From Apostichopus parvimensis (lineage: Eukaryota; Echinodermata; Holothuroidea; Aspidochirotida; Stichopodidae): 64,000 nt of DNA. Position numbers and translations under genes: made by a program. How positions within the stretch are numbered: position 1 is the stretch's first letter; each line of letters begins with the position of its first letter. A model generated the notes under the pieces. The model ran no database searches, was not told the origin of the DNA, and was given only the letters and a program-made list of their open reading frames with translations. The DNA lies in the NCBI GenBank assembly GCA_000934455.1, contig KN882546.1:120712-184711 (forward strand), given 5' to 3'. Shown here in pieces: positions 1 through 10,924 of this stretch.

Positions 1-410
1 GGGTATCGCTCCCGATCAGCAGGTTTACATATAAGCCTTCCATATTTCGCAACTGAATTCCTTTAAGGTGCGGCCATTGGTTTATGTCCGTTGTTCAGGG
101 ACACTTCTCTCCGTCACTGGAAGTGTGTCGATTGTCCACACATTGGACATCTCTATAGTTTCACTATGACTATCAATACCCTTTGTTGATAACTCATCCC
201 TTTATTCTAACAGGAAGCACTCTTAGACCTACCTTGACATTTGTTGACGTTGAAAAACTTACCCCACTTGCGGTTTGATTGTCTACCTGTGTCTGAGTTA
301 CACGCCCAGTTCCGGCCCCAGCATCATCTCTAGGGATATGCAATAACGGATGGTGTTTCATACCACATCAGGGTGACTGACATCCTGGTGACGACCTGCA
401 ATCTCTTGGT
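1..410. other. Unassigned sequence
   Basis: I see no open reading frame of note, no terminal repeat and no recognisable family. It ends where the Tx1-like LINE tail begins. Confidence 0.4.
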
Positions 411-720
411 GTGCTTTTTACGTGCAAGGAAAACGGACACGGACCAAAGGTCAACAAAACCAAAAACAATCCCAGTCTGTTAAACAACCACCATAACCCA
501 ACCGAAAACCCACCAACAGAAACCTCTCACCAACCCACAAACGTATACAATGCAGCGTTCAACGTAACGTGAAAAGGACAGGAACCAAAACAACAAAGCT
601 CTACAAACCAGACCCAAAAAGCCAACTCCAAACCACAAACAGAACCCCCCCAACCCATATTATGTAACGACCACACAACCCCCCCCCCCCCCCCACACCT
701 AACAACTAACTCACTCCAAT
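411..720 (-). mobile_element. Tx1-like LINE, 3' UTR only
   Basis: Read on the minus strand this stretch ends in CACGTAAAAAGCACACC. The same 3' terminus ends the LINE copy at 48.27 kb, and a close variant ends the copy at 61.64 kb. The preceding 40 bases (TTGACCTTTGGTCCGTGTCC) match the tail of the LINE at 1.28-1.92 kb, so this is a copy of that subfamily cut before the coding region. The far end runs into a poly-C tract near 680. Severe 5' truncation with an intact 3' end is typical of LINE retrotransposition. Confidence 0.6.
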
Positions 721-1025
721 ATTCATTCGGGGTACGCCGTCCCGATAGTACACGACAGGCTTGCGCATTACCTGCGAAGTTTTCCCAATATGGGTCTTTT
801 CAGGCCCCTGGCAGTGTCCCCCCTTTTCCTACGAGGTAGCAGAGTTCTTAGCTCCTTGTGAACCTTGTTCGAGTGGACCTCCCTGTCAGGAACAGGGGGT
901 CCACTAGCGAGCATCGTGTCCGGTATAGCGGCTGCGGGTAGGGTGGAAGGGCCACTCGAGTCAATGAGATCAGTGGCCTGTTTCGTCTCGTCAAACCAAT
1001 CGGAGGACTCCTTAGCCACAACTAA

Positions 1026-1070
1026 TATGGCAATATATTGCCATATATGGCAATATGGCAATCTCTTGCC
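1026..1070. repeat. Palindromic 'atggcaat/attgccat' microrepeat
   Basis: Alternating TGGCAATAT and ATATTGCCA words form a self-complementary run inside the BEL/Pao zinc-knuckle region. It looks like a local expansion rather than part of gag. Confidence 0.5.
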
Positions 1071-1279
1071 ATGTGTCTTGGCTTAAAGCAGTTGTCGCAC
1101 AGCCTAGCCTCACGCACTAATTTGAACCTTTCTCTCTGCGACTTGGCCTTAAACTGTTCGCAGGAGGCTAGGTCATGTTGTTGGGGGCAACACAGGCATT
1201 TCCAAGACTGCTTTGGGGAGAACTGTGGCCCAGTGACCGTGGTAGTCAATGTTGTTATCCTGTTTCCTTAGTGTGTGGC

Positions 1280-1920
1280 TGCAGGTTCCTGCCATAAATA
1301 CTGCTGGCGTTCAATACTGCTGGCGTTGAACTGCGTTCAATGCCGTCTCCGGGACTTGGCGTGGAGGATTGCACATGGGGTCCTCATCACTAGTGATTAG
1401 GTGATGGGATTTGTCCCCGTGTGGGCTGTGAAGCCATCGAGACTATGCAACACCTTTTGCTGGAGTGTCCTTTTGTCCGGTTGGTGTGGGAATGTTTGCA
1501 CGCCTTCGTTATTCGTGTTATTGATTGCACTCAGTGGGCCATTAGTAGTGATTTTGTTTTGTATGGTTTGAGGCTCCCTGTGTGCCCAACCTGGGTTAGG
1601 GATCGGCTGTTGTTCTTTGCCGCTATAATCAGGAGACACATCTGGAACAGCAGATGCCGCCTAGTTTTCGATGGGGACGTCTGGAGGGCCGAGGCTGTCT
1701 TCCCCCTCGTGCAAAATGACAGGTTGCGCATGGAGGCGGACCATGCACGGCTTTCCCGACACTGCCTTTCGTAGACGCTGGCGCAAGCCTGTCGTCTACT
1801 AAATTTGGAGTCGGTTAGTTGTTAGGTGTGGGGGGTTTGTGTGGTGTGGGGAGGCTGGTTTGTAGTGATTTATTGTTTTGGTTCTGTTGGCCTTTGGGTC
1901 CGTGTCCTTTTCACGTCACG
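1280..1920 (+). mobile_element. Tx1-like LINE 3' end inserted in BEL/Pao gag
   Basis: The reading frame from about 1,400 to 1,774 encodes a C-terminal zf-RVT-like segment: a C-x-E-T-x-x-H-x-x-x-x-C pattern, then W-E, and later R-R-H-I-W-N-S-R-C-R-L-V-F. The same order (CDSLESTAHVFWHC ... KKHVWRNRCNVVF) occurs in the LINE at 48.4-50.3 kb, so the clade is the same but the subfamily differs. A G/T-rich 3' UTR ends at TTTTCACGTCACG near 1,915, after which minus-strand BEL gag coding resumes. This is a 5'-truncated insertion into the older BEL/Pao copy. Confidence 0.75.
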
Positions 1921-3056
1921 ATAAGGGATTAAGGGCGTGTGTCACAACATGCGCCTGGCCATATTGTTGTTCCAATATTGATCGAGCCGCTTTATACCCG
2001 ACATCCGGTGGCATGAGGACACAACATGATACAAAATCTTTAACATCGCCCTCACAATATTGTAATAAGTATGTTAACTTAGCACGATCATCCGACAATC
2101 TACTGGCAACATTTACATCAAATGCCTAGTCTGGCCTGGCCATATTAACAGACATGTTTATTGCTTCAACAAATTCTGTCATTTGTACTTTATCACTTCT
2201 CACTAGTTGGGAAGTTCCCCCCCCCTTCGGGCCTCCCCACACCTGTGCATTGGGGTTAAGGCCTGAGTTACCCTCATTTATTTCATTATTATCCACGCAT
2301 ACTTCGGTTACCACCTCACCTCTTACCATATCATTGATAGGTAATGTTTGTTTTGGTTCGTTGTCCCATATCTCGATCTCAGCGTCGGCACTGGCTATTT
2401 CAGCTTCCAATTCGAGTTCGGCCCACCTTTGATCTAACTTTAGCTGCTCCTCCTTCAGAAGTTGTTCTTTCCGGAGTTTTCCCGCTTGAGATCGGCCAGT
2501 GCTCGTTTTGCTTTTGCTTCTTTTAATCGAACTACCGACGAGCTGGTGCTACTGTTGCTCTTTTCCGATTGACGCCCTGCCGACTTCAGCGACTAGTTTT
2601 CAATGGCGTCACCTCCTGAAGTCGCCTTTCTTGCGACAGCAGCGTCAGAAATCCACACTTGGATACGTTTGTCGAACTCCTCTTTATTGGCCTTTGCTTT
2701 GCTAAATTGTTCATTTGCCATTATCTTGGCCTCTTCTTCAGTAAGTTTACTGACATATTCATTAAATTTTAATTCATATGTTTGGAATATATTTTCCAGT
2801 TCACCATACTTTTTAAGGACATCACTGTAGTTTCCTGTATCCCTTAGTAACACTTGTAGCTCTTTATAGCAGCGTCCAAGTCTACCTAAGTAGACCGTGC
2901 ATGGCTTCTTTAATGAATCACCATTCATTTCACTTGGGGATTGTTCCTCCATCGACATATTTATTTGCTATCGTCTCATATAAATATTCTCCAAAGTTGT
3001 TTAACAATTGGAAAGCTTTCAACTAACATGAAGCGTCGCAGGCTTCAGGCGTGTAA

Positions 3057-3554
3057 TGTTATCTTGGGTTAGCTGAACTCGTCAATCACAAACAAACGAC
3101 AACGATATGACGCATGAATATGGTGTAGCTTTATGTTTATTTTGACGTCTACTTGACTTTCACGACAACGTCTACGACCACGTCTAACAAAGTCAACAAT
3201 AACGTCGTAACGGTTCACTGAAATCAATAACAGTAAAATCTGTCTTAAATAACACGCAACAATCGAAACCCGTAGATCAACAAGTACTGTAAAATCTTCT
3301 TCCAAACACAAAGAGTAACTGTATTTTCACTAATCATATCATCCCACACTGCACTGTGCAACTAACTGCACACACAATCAAACAAGTGCCCGGATGCATC
3401 GCATACATCTTATATGCCTAGGTCTCATGCCTTCACAGACCGTTGGTACTCGAACACAATAGTACAGAAACGACTGCAACTGTTAACGTCCAACGAACAC
3501 ATCACTACAGCACTAGCACAACATGCACTGCTGATGTACACGCTTCTTCCAACA
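3057..3554 (-). repeat. Putative BEL/Pao 5' LTR
   Basis: Read on the minus strand the block opens with TGTTGGAAGAAGCG and closes with CCAAGATAACA. This gives the TG...CA ends and short TGTT/AACA inverted termini expected of an LTR of about 500 bp. The gag start lies about 100 bp downstream, as expected for a leader with a primer binding site. The partner LTR is not in the window, so the boundaries are inferred from the termini alone. Confidence 0.5.
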
Positions 3555-3891
3555 AAATCGTAAAACCCCGCTAGGCCCTAATTTTATAGTTTGACCCCAC
3601 AGCTCATTAAATTTAGCATTTATCTAATTACTTACCAAAATTACGAGAAATATACAACAATACTTACAAGCTGTGTCCAACAATATAAATCCCACGGATT
3701 TGCTATGATTTAGAGTTAATTAACTGTACTTTCTTTTCGTCTTCACTCGATTTATACCAATATATGGGTGACGTAATTGGTGGCGCTAGATTACAATTAA
3801 TCTTACTGCAACATTCACACAGTGCCAATCATGAGGGACTTAGCATACAAATTATTGCATGCGCAAACCATGCGGAAAGGAAAATGGTACA
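3555..3891. other. Unassigned sequence
   Basis: AT-rich flank between the BEL/Pao LTR and the U2-headed SINE. No coding signal or repeat structure recognised. Confidence 0.4.
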
Positions 3892-3898
3892 TATCTGT

Positions 3899-4081
3899 GT
3901 TCCTCGGCCTTTTGGCTAAGATCATGTGTAGTATCTGTTCCCTTTCGAGGGGAATGGTAATGCACACCCGACCATGATCACACAGTCACAGTCCCGATGC
4001 AAGGGGACTGGGGCTGAGAGCGGATCAGTCGTTTGGTAGTTTGGTGCCCAGGTTCTTTCCTGGGCGACTTTTTCTTAAAAG
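3899..4081 (+). mobile_element. U2 snRNA-headed SINE, copy A
   Basis: The head (CTCGGCCTTTTGGCTAAGATC, then GTGTAGTATCTGTTC) is the conserved 5' end of U2 snRNA, including the GUAGUA branch-point recognition stretch. Downstream of that the sequence is unlike U2: there is no Sm site (AATTTTTGG) and no stem-loops III/IV. Instead there are a CCCTTTCGAGGGG hairpin, a GTCCC...GGGGAC hairpin and a CCCAGG-TTCTTT-CCTGGG hairpin, then TTTTTC. The U2-derived GATCATG is complementary to CATGATC about 50 bases later. Flanking words TATCTGTGTTCCT (3,892-3,904) and TATCTGTCTTCCT (4,082-4,094) look like a 13-bp target-site duplication with one mismatch, indicating retroposition. Confidence 0.75.
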
Positions 4082-4094
4082 TATCTGTCTTCCT

Positions 4095-5058
4095 ATTCCA
4101 TCTCAGAAAATGGTGTAGTTAGCCATCCTCTTTTGGATGGAATGCAGTCTATCAGGGATTTATCCTGAATTGTCATGTCATTATGAGAGGCATGCATCAG
4201 CTGGAGGCTTTGAACATAGCATATTGATAACATATAAAACATGCTGACATGGGCAGATACATTGCTGTACAGGGACTACAGGTGATGATCATTAGCATGG
4301 TGTCTGTTTATAACTTTGTTTTTTGGCTAAAATGCAGAGTAAGCTGGTGACGTATCGAGGTCTGCGAGACGCACAGTCAGTAAGTATAAAAGCTTTGCAA
4401 TAGGTCAAAGTTACATGAATATATAGAAACTCAAACTTGAATCTTCCAGTCATTTACTATTCCTTACCTCATGATTGTCTGGTTAATAAATGTGATTTCA
4501 ACAAGCTCAAATGCATGATTTCATCTTGAAATGTTGTCTTTGGATGAGGTGAAAAGTCATATGATGTCCAACCATAACCACTTTGTGATGATGCTGACAA
4601 TGTATATTACGTACCATAAGTTTGACATTAAGCTCAAGTGTTATTGTAGGTTAAAGGGTGAAACTATCTTAGAATCATGTCTATGGAAAGTTCTGGTATG
4701 GAAGTGTTGCAATATTATAATCCCCATGCCAGGTACTTTGCTAAAAAGTACAACCTCAATGCATTTTTGCATTGTGTTTATCTAATGTGCCTATGGAGTT
4801 TTGTAGCAGATGTCATACTTATCAATAGTGTGGGACATCTTCGTCCAGAAATGAGCTTTTGCTTTGTTACTGAAACCTGTAGATGCTATTGTAGTCTAAC
4901 ATACTTACCATGCCATCCTGTTTCTCAAATCAAGCAGCAAATAATACATCAATTTGGTACGTCATAGACCAAGTGCACTTAAGCATCTTTTATACATCTT
5001 AGTTTGTAACAAAGTGCTCATAATCCGTCTTGGTGGTCTTAATTTATATATTTTACAG
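4095..5058. other. Intergenic or intronic; one tiny possible exon
   Basis: Mostly unassigned AT-rich DNA. One candidate short exon at about 4,332-4,379 reads MQSKLVTYRGLRDAQS and is followed by a consensus donor GTAAGT. I cannot link it to a gene. Confidence 0.25.
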
Positions 5059-5327
5059 ATTGTTCACACAACAGTTGGCATCCCTCAGCATTTTCTAGGG
5101 AAAGCCTGGAAAGCTTTACTTCTGCCATGAATTTGATTTGTTGGAAATGGGAAAGTATAAGCTGGCAGGGCAGTTCATTGCATGGAGTGTCCTCCATCGT
5201 TGGCCAGGGTTCCCCCATTCTGCATCCAGGATTGTATAATATTATGGTCGGGAAGGTAGGCAAGCCAGATGAACAAATTGAGATATCAGATGTTACAGAC
5301 ATTGATGTACTGCGTCACTTAAAGACG
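5059..5327 (+). pseudogene. HECT/G2E3-like exon, frameshifted
   Basis: The exon is bounded by an acceptor (TTTTACAG) and a donor (G|GTACTC). Two overlapping frames together give a recognisable pattern. The first reads about ...FDLLEMGKYKLAGQFIAWSV and then ends in nonsense. The second continues with HPGLYNIMVG...ISDVTDIDVLRHLKT. In G2E3-like HECT-related proteins of marine invertebrates, as I recall them, a 'GK-x-x-GQ-x-x-A-x-S-x-x-H-G-G-P-G' stretch is followed by a 'hydrophobic-P-x-L-Y-x-x-x-x-G' stretch and an acidic 'D-V-x-D-x-x-V' helix. The switch of frame falls at the GGPG position, so this looks like a decayed duplicate. No catalytic Cys region is seen nearby. Confidence 0.4.
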
Positions 5328-7320
5328 GTACTCTCTTTAATTCTATTCCATAAAATATTTACAATTTGATAACTACCATTGTGCCAAAGACAATGTGAAC
5401 TTATTCACTCGATAAGTAACCAGTATTGAACATCTGGCTGTAGTGTTGACTCTGTTAGCTGTGCAGATATATGTTAATTTGACATTTTCCGAAGTAAACA
5501 TTTAAAAAGTATTATTGAAGTTTTGGGGTTTATAAAATGATGCTAACTCGCTATCTTAGAACAATGTTTGGTTTTCTGTCAAAAGTTACCATATCAGGTA
5601 ATTGTCTTCATCACATTTTCATGCTTCCAAATAAATGATATGAATATATTTCTGAAGAAAGTAGTAGAAGTAGACTTATAACAGGGAGACAGACATTTGC
5701 CCATTTACATTGAGTGATATTAGTGGGTTCAGCTTAAAACTATCTCCTAAGTCTTTCAATTCTCTGATTGTGGACACTCCTTCCTGTAATGAAGTGCCCA
5801 CGCCCTGGCCCTCTTGAAGGATGTGCCATCATGAATGCACAAACACTGGTATTTAGATCTGACTGTCGATGGCAACCCTTACTGCAGAACACCTTCCTTA
5901 ATGGTTCCTAAATGCAGAAAGCATTGTGTGCGCCCTGTTGTTAGTGAAGCACCTTCAGAAAAGTGGAATTTTGCTGTAACCATCAATGCCCCCATGTATT
6001 ACATAACGCCATCTTAAAAATTATCAAACTGAATCTTTTAAGTCAGAAAAGAAACATGAATTACAACCATGATCATTCCAAAAGGTTTTTTTCAAGTATT
6101 ACTTCCTAAATATATATCGGATGTAGGCCTACCTTATTTATTTATGATTTCCATCAATATGCCAGAGTGAGTTAGGGCCAGGAACACTGTACTGCCTTCT
6201 GTGAAGCGCTACTCTCTTTCTGGTCACCACTCCTAAAAAAGGAAAAGGGTGTTTTCTTTAAAGACAATTGAACTTTCAAGGAGTTAGGAACTCCAATATG
6301 ACATGCCGCAAAAGCCATAACACAAAAGCCATGAAACAACCCAATTTAATACTATTTAAATATTGTCACTGGAAGACAAAACAAAGAAAACATAAAATGT
6401 GGAATCTTTAAAGTGCGATTTGAAATGTTGTTGAAAGTAGTGGACAGTCATTTGTCAGAGAAGGTAATCTACACGAATTCAACGGGTAAAGGTCAACTGA
6501 GAGCAGGATTGGTCAAAATATGAGATCTTTAACATTTTCATGTATGCTTCTCCTGAAAAGACTGCATCTCATTTTGACCACTGTTGACAGCAGTTGTCAA
6601 TTGATGAAGGGCAAGCAATCCACCTAGTAGGTGGATGAAAGGTCAATATCTTGGTAATCAGGAAAGGTCAAAATACAAATTCGTTTAATCTGCTTCTCTT
6701 CCAAGAGACTCTCAGTGACAGGACCAAGGTTAGTGTCAAGCATTTGCTGATGAATTTATATCAGTACAATATACATAATTGCACATGGATAGATGATGAA
6801 AGTTGATAATGTTCAGTCAAACTGGTCTTTTCCCCATGACTTTTGTGTATTTCTTTATTGACAATCATAAGTTGATGTAAGGGAATAAAAACTGGTACAA
6901 GAATACAATATCAACTGTCAATTACACAATATAAAGGAGAGACCCAAACCTTTGTGACATGTTGCACATGGGGATCAGGTGTTAGAATAAAATTTGCAAC
7001 GTTCACTATTCTGGGCAGTAAAATTGTGTTACCTTTCTTGGTGAACATCACAGCAACCGACGTAGTTTATCCAAATTTGCATGCTGAAAAAATACTTGGC
7101 AAATTTGTTCCATATGCCTATGTGAATTATATGAATTCTCATACTCCCTCTTCAGGTGAAGTACTTTTGCCTTGTGTATCAATTAACATGAAATGAATGG
7201 CCAAGATTTAATACTGTATATATTTCGGAGCTTGTCTTGGGTGAGATGAAGTAATTGCACATGGCTCCTCAAAAGTTTGAGAGTTCATAACTCTAAAAAG
7301 AGATTGATGATGCATCCCTC
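5328..7320. other. No gene recognised
   Basis: AT-rich sequence with short reading frames only. It contains fragments of dispersed repeats ('gtcaactgttgacag' words near 6,480-6,610) but nothing I can name. Confidence 0.35.
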
Positions 7321-7324
7321 TGTA

Positions 7325-7512
7325 CTTTTTAAGAAAAAGTCACCCAGGAAAGAACCTGGGCACGAAAACCAAACTACCAAACGACTGATCCGCTCTCAGC
7401 CCCAGTCCCCTTGCATCGGGACTGTGACTGTGTGATCATCGTCGGGTGTGCATCACCATTCCCCTCGAAAGGGAACAGATACTACACATGATCTTAGCCA
7501 AAAGGCCGAGAA
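7325..7512 (-). mobile_element. U2 snRNA-headed SINE, copy B (inverted)
   Basis: This is a near-identical copy of the element at 3.9 kb in reverse orientation. It has the same U2 5' head, the same three hairpins and the same GACTTTTTCTTAAAA 3' terminus. Differences are a few substitutions and a short insertion before the last hairpin, and the CATGATC partner of the head is changed to GATGATC. Having two copies with the same non-U2 body shows that the fusion is a family rather than a chance chimera. No clear target-site duplication is seen. The pair forms a long inverted repeat about 3.2 kb apart. Confidence 0.75.
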
Positions 7513-9900
7513 TGTTCGCCTGCCCCGAACAACAATACTTCTAGAACAATACTTCTGTACGTACATAATTTGTGCGTAGTGATATTTTGACATGATAGTT
7601 TTGTGGTGTATTTTTATGGCTCAGAATGACTAAGCTAAAGAATTTTCAAGACATTTTGCATGTAGGTTGCCTCATCCCTCAAGTTGAGGGGATGAAAAAC
7701 TGTGTGAAAGGTAAACCACTGTACTCATCAGTGTTGTAAGCAGGGGTCATGTTACCTGAAAAGTACTGAAGTATTTTATTTATTTATACATGTATATATA
7801 ACTTACAAACTAGCACTGTGTTCCACATTGTTTACCTTTCAATCATGAAACAATTCATCCCACCTCATTTCATGACTATGTTAACAACATACCACCAGGG
7901 TGAACTCTGCGAATGGACTGTCTAATCCTATGACGTTGGACATGTACATTATTTGATGCTAGAAAGCCAGTAACCATGTTCTCACCATAGGATAGATTCT
8001 TTCCAACAGCAGCTTTCACCATCTCATAAAAACTCTGCATCTAAACAGAAAATAGATAATTTCACTTTCATGCTAATGATTGAAGAAGAAGAAAAGAAGT
8101 ACACTGGTGTAATGTACGAAGATTCACTGCACACTGATGATATCCTGGCTAAATGTACGTAATGAAATGAAACCATGGTGATCGTATTTGTACTGTTTGG
8201 TTCAGAGAATAAATAAATGTTCACACTGTGATGGAAATTCCCATGAGAGTATCTTTTTTGGTTTGAAAGAAGCACTTGTCTATTCATGGAGGCTGCCATA
8301 TTGTATACGAAATTGATTTTTATCTTAGACAGGCCTGTAGCCACAGTGGAGGGGGTTGGTATATGTATCCCCACGCAAATTTTGTTTGAAATTTCTAAAA
8401 TGGTTGTAAATATAAAGCAAATAGAATACAAATATAGGTGAAAAAATTGAAGTTTGCATCATTTGGCATCTAAAACCGCTCGCGTTAAACCCATCCCTAG
8501 GTGTGATTCAGTCCTGCGTTGTTGTGCCCCCTCCCCCACAATTTGGTTACTCTTGCTACATATGCCTTACAACTTACTAGTCTTAGAAATGCATTGCAGC
8601 ATGCTAAATGTTTGTAGGCCTTGATCTTTGGGGGAAGTTTGTGAAGGGGCTACGTGATTGGAATTTAGAGAGGAGAATCTGCCAGGGTTTGTATATCGAG
8701 GGGACGAGTTTGCTAGACTGGCGACCAACATTGATAATAACATGCCTACTGGTAGTACTACGGTATGTCATGTATGTGGCAATATTACTAGCCTAGACCT
8801 AATTCTATTTCTGAACCTAGATAATGTACTACTACTAGGCAGACGTACCATGCACTGCACTTTGAACATCTTTGTTTCGAAGGTTGTATTCTTTCCTCCG
8901 ACTCTTTACAGTCTATTCAGAGCATCCCATATACTCTGCAATCTTCTTGTTCGTGTAACCCAAGAAAATATAATGCATAAACTGGTCGATTTCCGCCATG
9001 ACTGTCGACTTAATGGCTCAGTAAATATTAATTGTTATACGTGCGTATAGTAAGCATTTGCAGCGCAAGTTGAACAGCACCGATGGCAACAACGTAAGTT
9101 TAGACGGTTACAGGTGAGTGTTCTAAACAACTGTTCACGAGACAGTCACAGTCGTGCTTTACCACGCCGTCTCTTAGAAATCAAAATAAGGAATAAGCAA
9201 GGGGCCACTAACTCGGGTGACGTTACAAAAGAGGAATTCGCGACTTACTTATTGGTGACGCCAATATTGCGCAGAGAGTAAACCCGCAAGGTTATATCGA
9301 CAAGGAAGGACGCATTCTAAACAAAGGGACTTATCAGACAAGATGAAACATTAACAAGTGATGTTGACACCGAAACTAATTATCACACCAAAGAGATGGC
9401 GACTGATGTAAACAACTAGGGAGCCAACGGAGCGCGCTGATGAATATTTAACGTTGCATTAGTAGTGTATTCATAGGCGAACTACTTGACATAATTAATG
9501 TTATTCGGTAAGCTAGTTCTTTGAAAAATCATAAAGTTCAGTTATAGTAAACATCATGGAAGCGGTCATTTGCCCGGGCATCGGGAGAGGATTCGTGCTA
9601 GTGCACAATGGACATCATTATCAGAAGAACAAGATAACGGCTACAACCATCTCGTGGAGGTGTTGGAAGAGGTCCTGCCAGGGTAGGGCAAAAACAAAAA
9701 TTTTATAAATCGTTCATGGAGCGCAACATACCGTCATGGAGGTAAATAACACTTCAGTAAACTTAATTTGAGAATTTGGACTAATATATAAAACGATGAC
9801 GTTTTCTAGTAGGCCCTATATGAAACGTGGAAATTAATACACTGGCATCGCCCCAAAGCAAATACATCTAGAGTCACGTTTAGGCGCCTATTCGAGAGGG
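7513..9900. other. No gene recognised; one possible exon near 8.6 kb
   Basis: Mostly unassigned. A stretch at about 8,600-8,760 is preceded by TTTGTAG and followed by G|GTATGT and has two open frames, so it may be an exon, but I recognise no domain. Confidence 0.25.
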
Positions 9901-10924
9901 GGGTGGTTCAGACGGTCTGCTCTCGGCATAAAGTTTCCTTCAAATCAGGATTATCAGGTGGTACACTAAACTGCACTGAAGCATTTGGGGCCACATTTGT
10001 GCGGCCGATCAATATTGGTGGACGAGTCTTTCTTCCCAATGGACACTGCATTGACCCTATTCGCAATTATGGGGAAAGGGTTTCCCCGACCGGGGCCCCT
10101 ACAACATCTTTCCGTATTATAGCGTATACTCATGAGCGTCCGCAAGGAGGGGCAAGGTGGCACTTGCCCCCACCCCGAAAAAAAAAAATTAAGAAAGTCA
10201 AGCATTTAAAACAATTATTAAAATTCAAAATCTCAAGCCATGAAACTCAAAATTACCGATATGTAGATGCAACTTCAATCGCCAGGGAAGTTTCTTTTCT
10301 GACGACCTACGAGTATTTTTTTGGCCAAAAATTCTTGGTACGCTCCTCGCCAGCTGATGGTGGTGATCTGCTTAGATAGTGTGAAGTGGTGTTATGTTAC
10401 GAAAATTGATTTCCGCTAAGTCTTCGAAAAATTTATACATTTTCGGGCACAAACACACAAAAGTGTTTCTGGTTTTCTGCGATCTGACGGGTATTGTTTC
10501 GAGAAATACGTTTAGCGTCAAATCTTAGGTCGCGCTACCATGTTTCGGGCAAGGTTTGGAAATTCGGGCAAAGCAGGTTAAGCACACACACATAACTAAA
10601 TAGGCCTAGGTAGAAACATAGGCACTAACTTTTGTAGGCCTATATACCACTTTGCAAATTGCACTTTTAATACAAATTGTGGCAGCTATTAGAAAGTGCG
10701 TTTTTTTTTTACAATCGGGCAGAACAGGGTGTTCCCCTTACCTTATTGGTCAGTTATTTTTGGATGGGAAAGAAAAAGTTTCTTGTGGGCAAATATAAGG
10801 GAGATTTTAGCCTACGAAGTGTGGACTACAGTCTTAAGCGATATTTTACAACACTGGCTTCTCTGATATTGATGATTACTGGACTATTCGTTTGCAGCCC
10901 GTTTTTTGGCGCCTCCTCTTTCCA
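9901..10924. other. Unassigned; contains a G/C hairpin
   Basis: A small inverted repeat GGGGCAAG...CTTGCCCC followed by an A-tract lies at about 10,150-10,190. It resembles the end of a short interspersed or foldback repeat. The open frames here are low in coding character. Confidence 0.3.

Larger units (their letters stand above)
760..3554 (-). mobile_element. BEL/Pao LTR retrotransposon fossil, 5' part
   Basis: A fossil of the BEL/Pao family on the minus strand. The parts seen are a 5' LTR (3,057-3,554), a short leader, and gag from about 2,958 down to about 765. The gag start is a lysine- and glutamate-rich helical region. Next comes a DUF1759-like segment (1,916-2,098), then CCHC zinc knuckles (around 1,050-1,200, C-x2-C...C and C-x2-C-x4-H-x4-C). 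No pol region or second LTR is visible. It is broken in several places and interrupted by a LINE at about 1,280-1,920. The divergence suggests an old copy. Confidence 0.75.

Noticed and set aside
3899-4081. Functional U2 snRNA gene
   Set aside because: Only the first 35-40 nt match. The Sm site and 3' stem-loops are absent, and a flanking duplication marks it as retroposed.
10677-10920. Membrane protein at the start of the 10.7-kb frame
   Set aside because: The hydrophobic part precedes the MULE exon, is followed by a splice acceptor and has no family similarity, so it is most likely intron read in frame.
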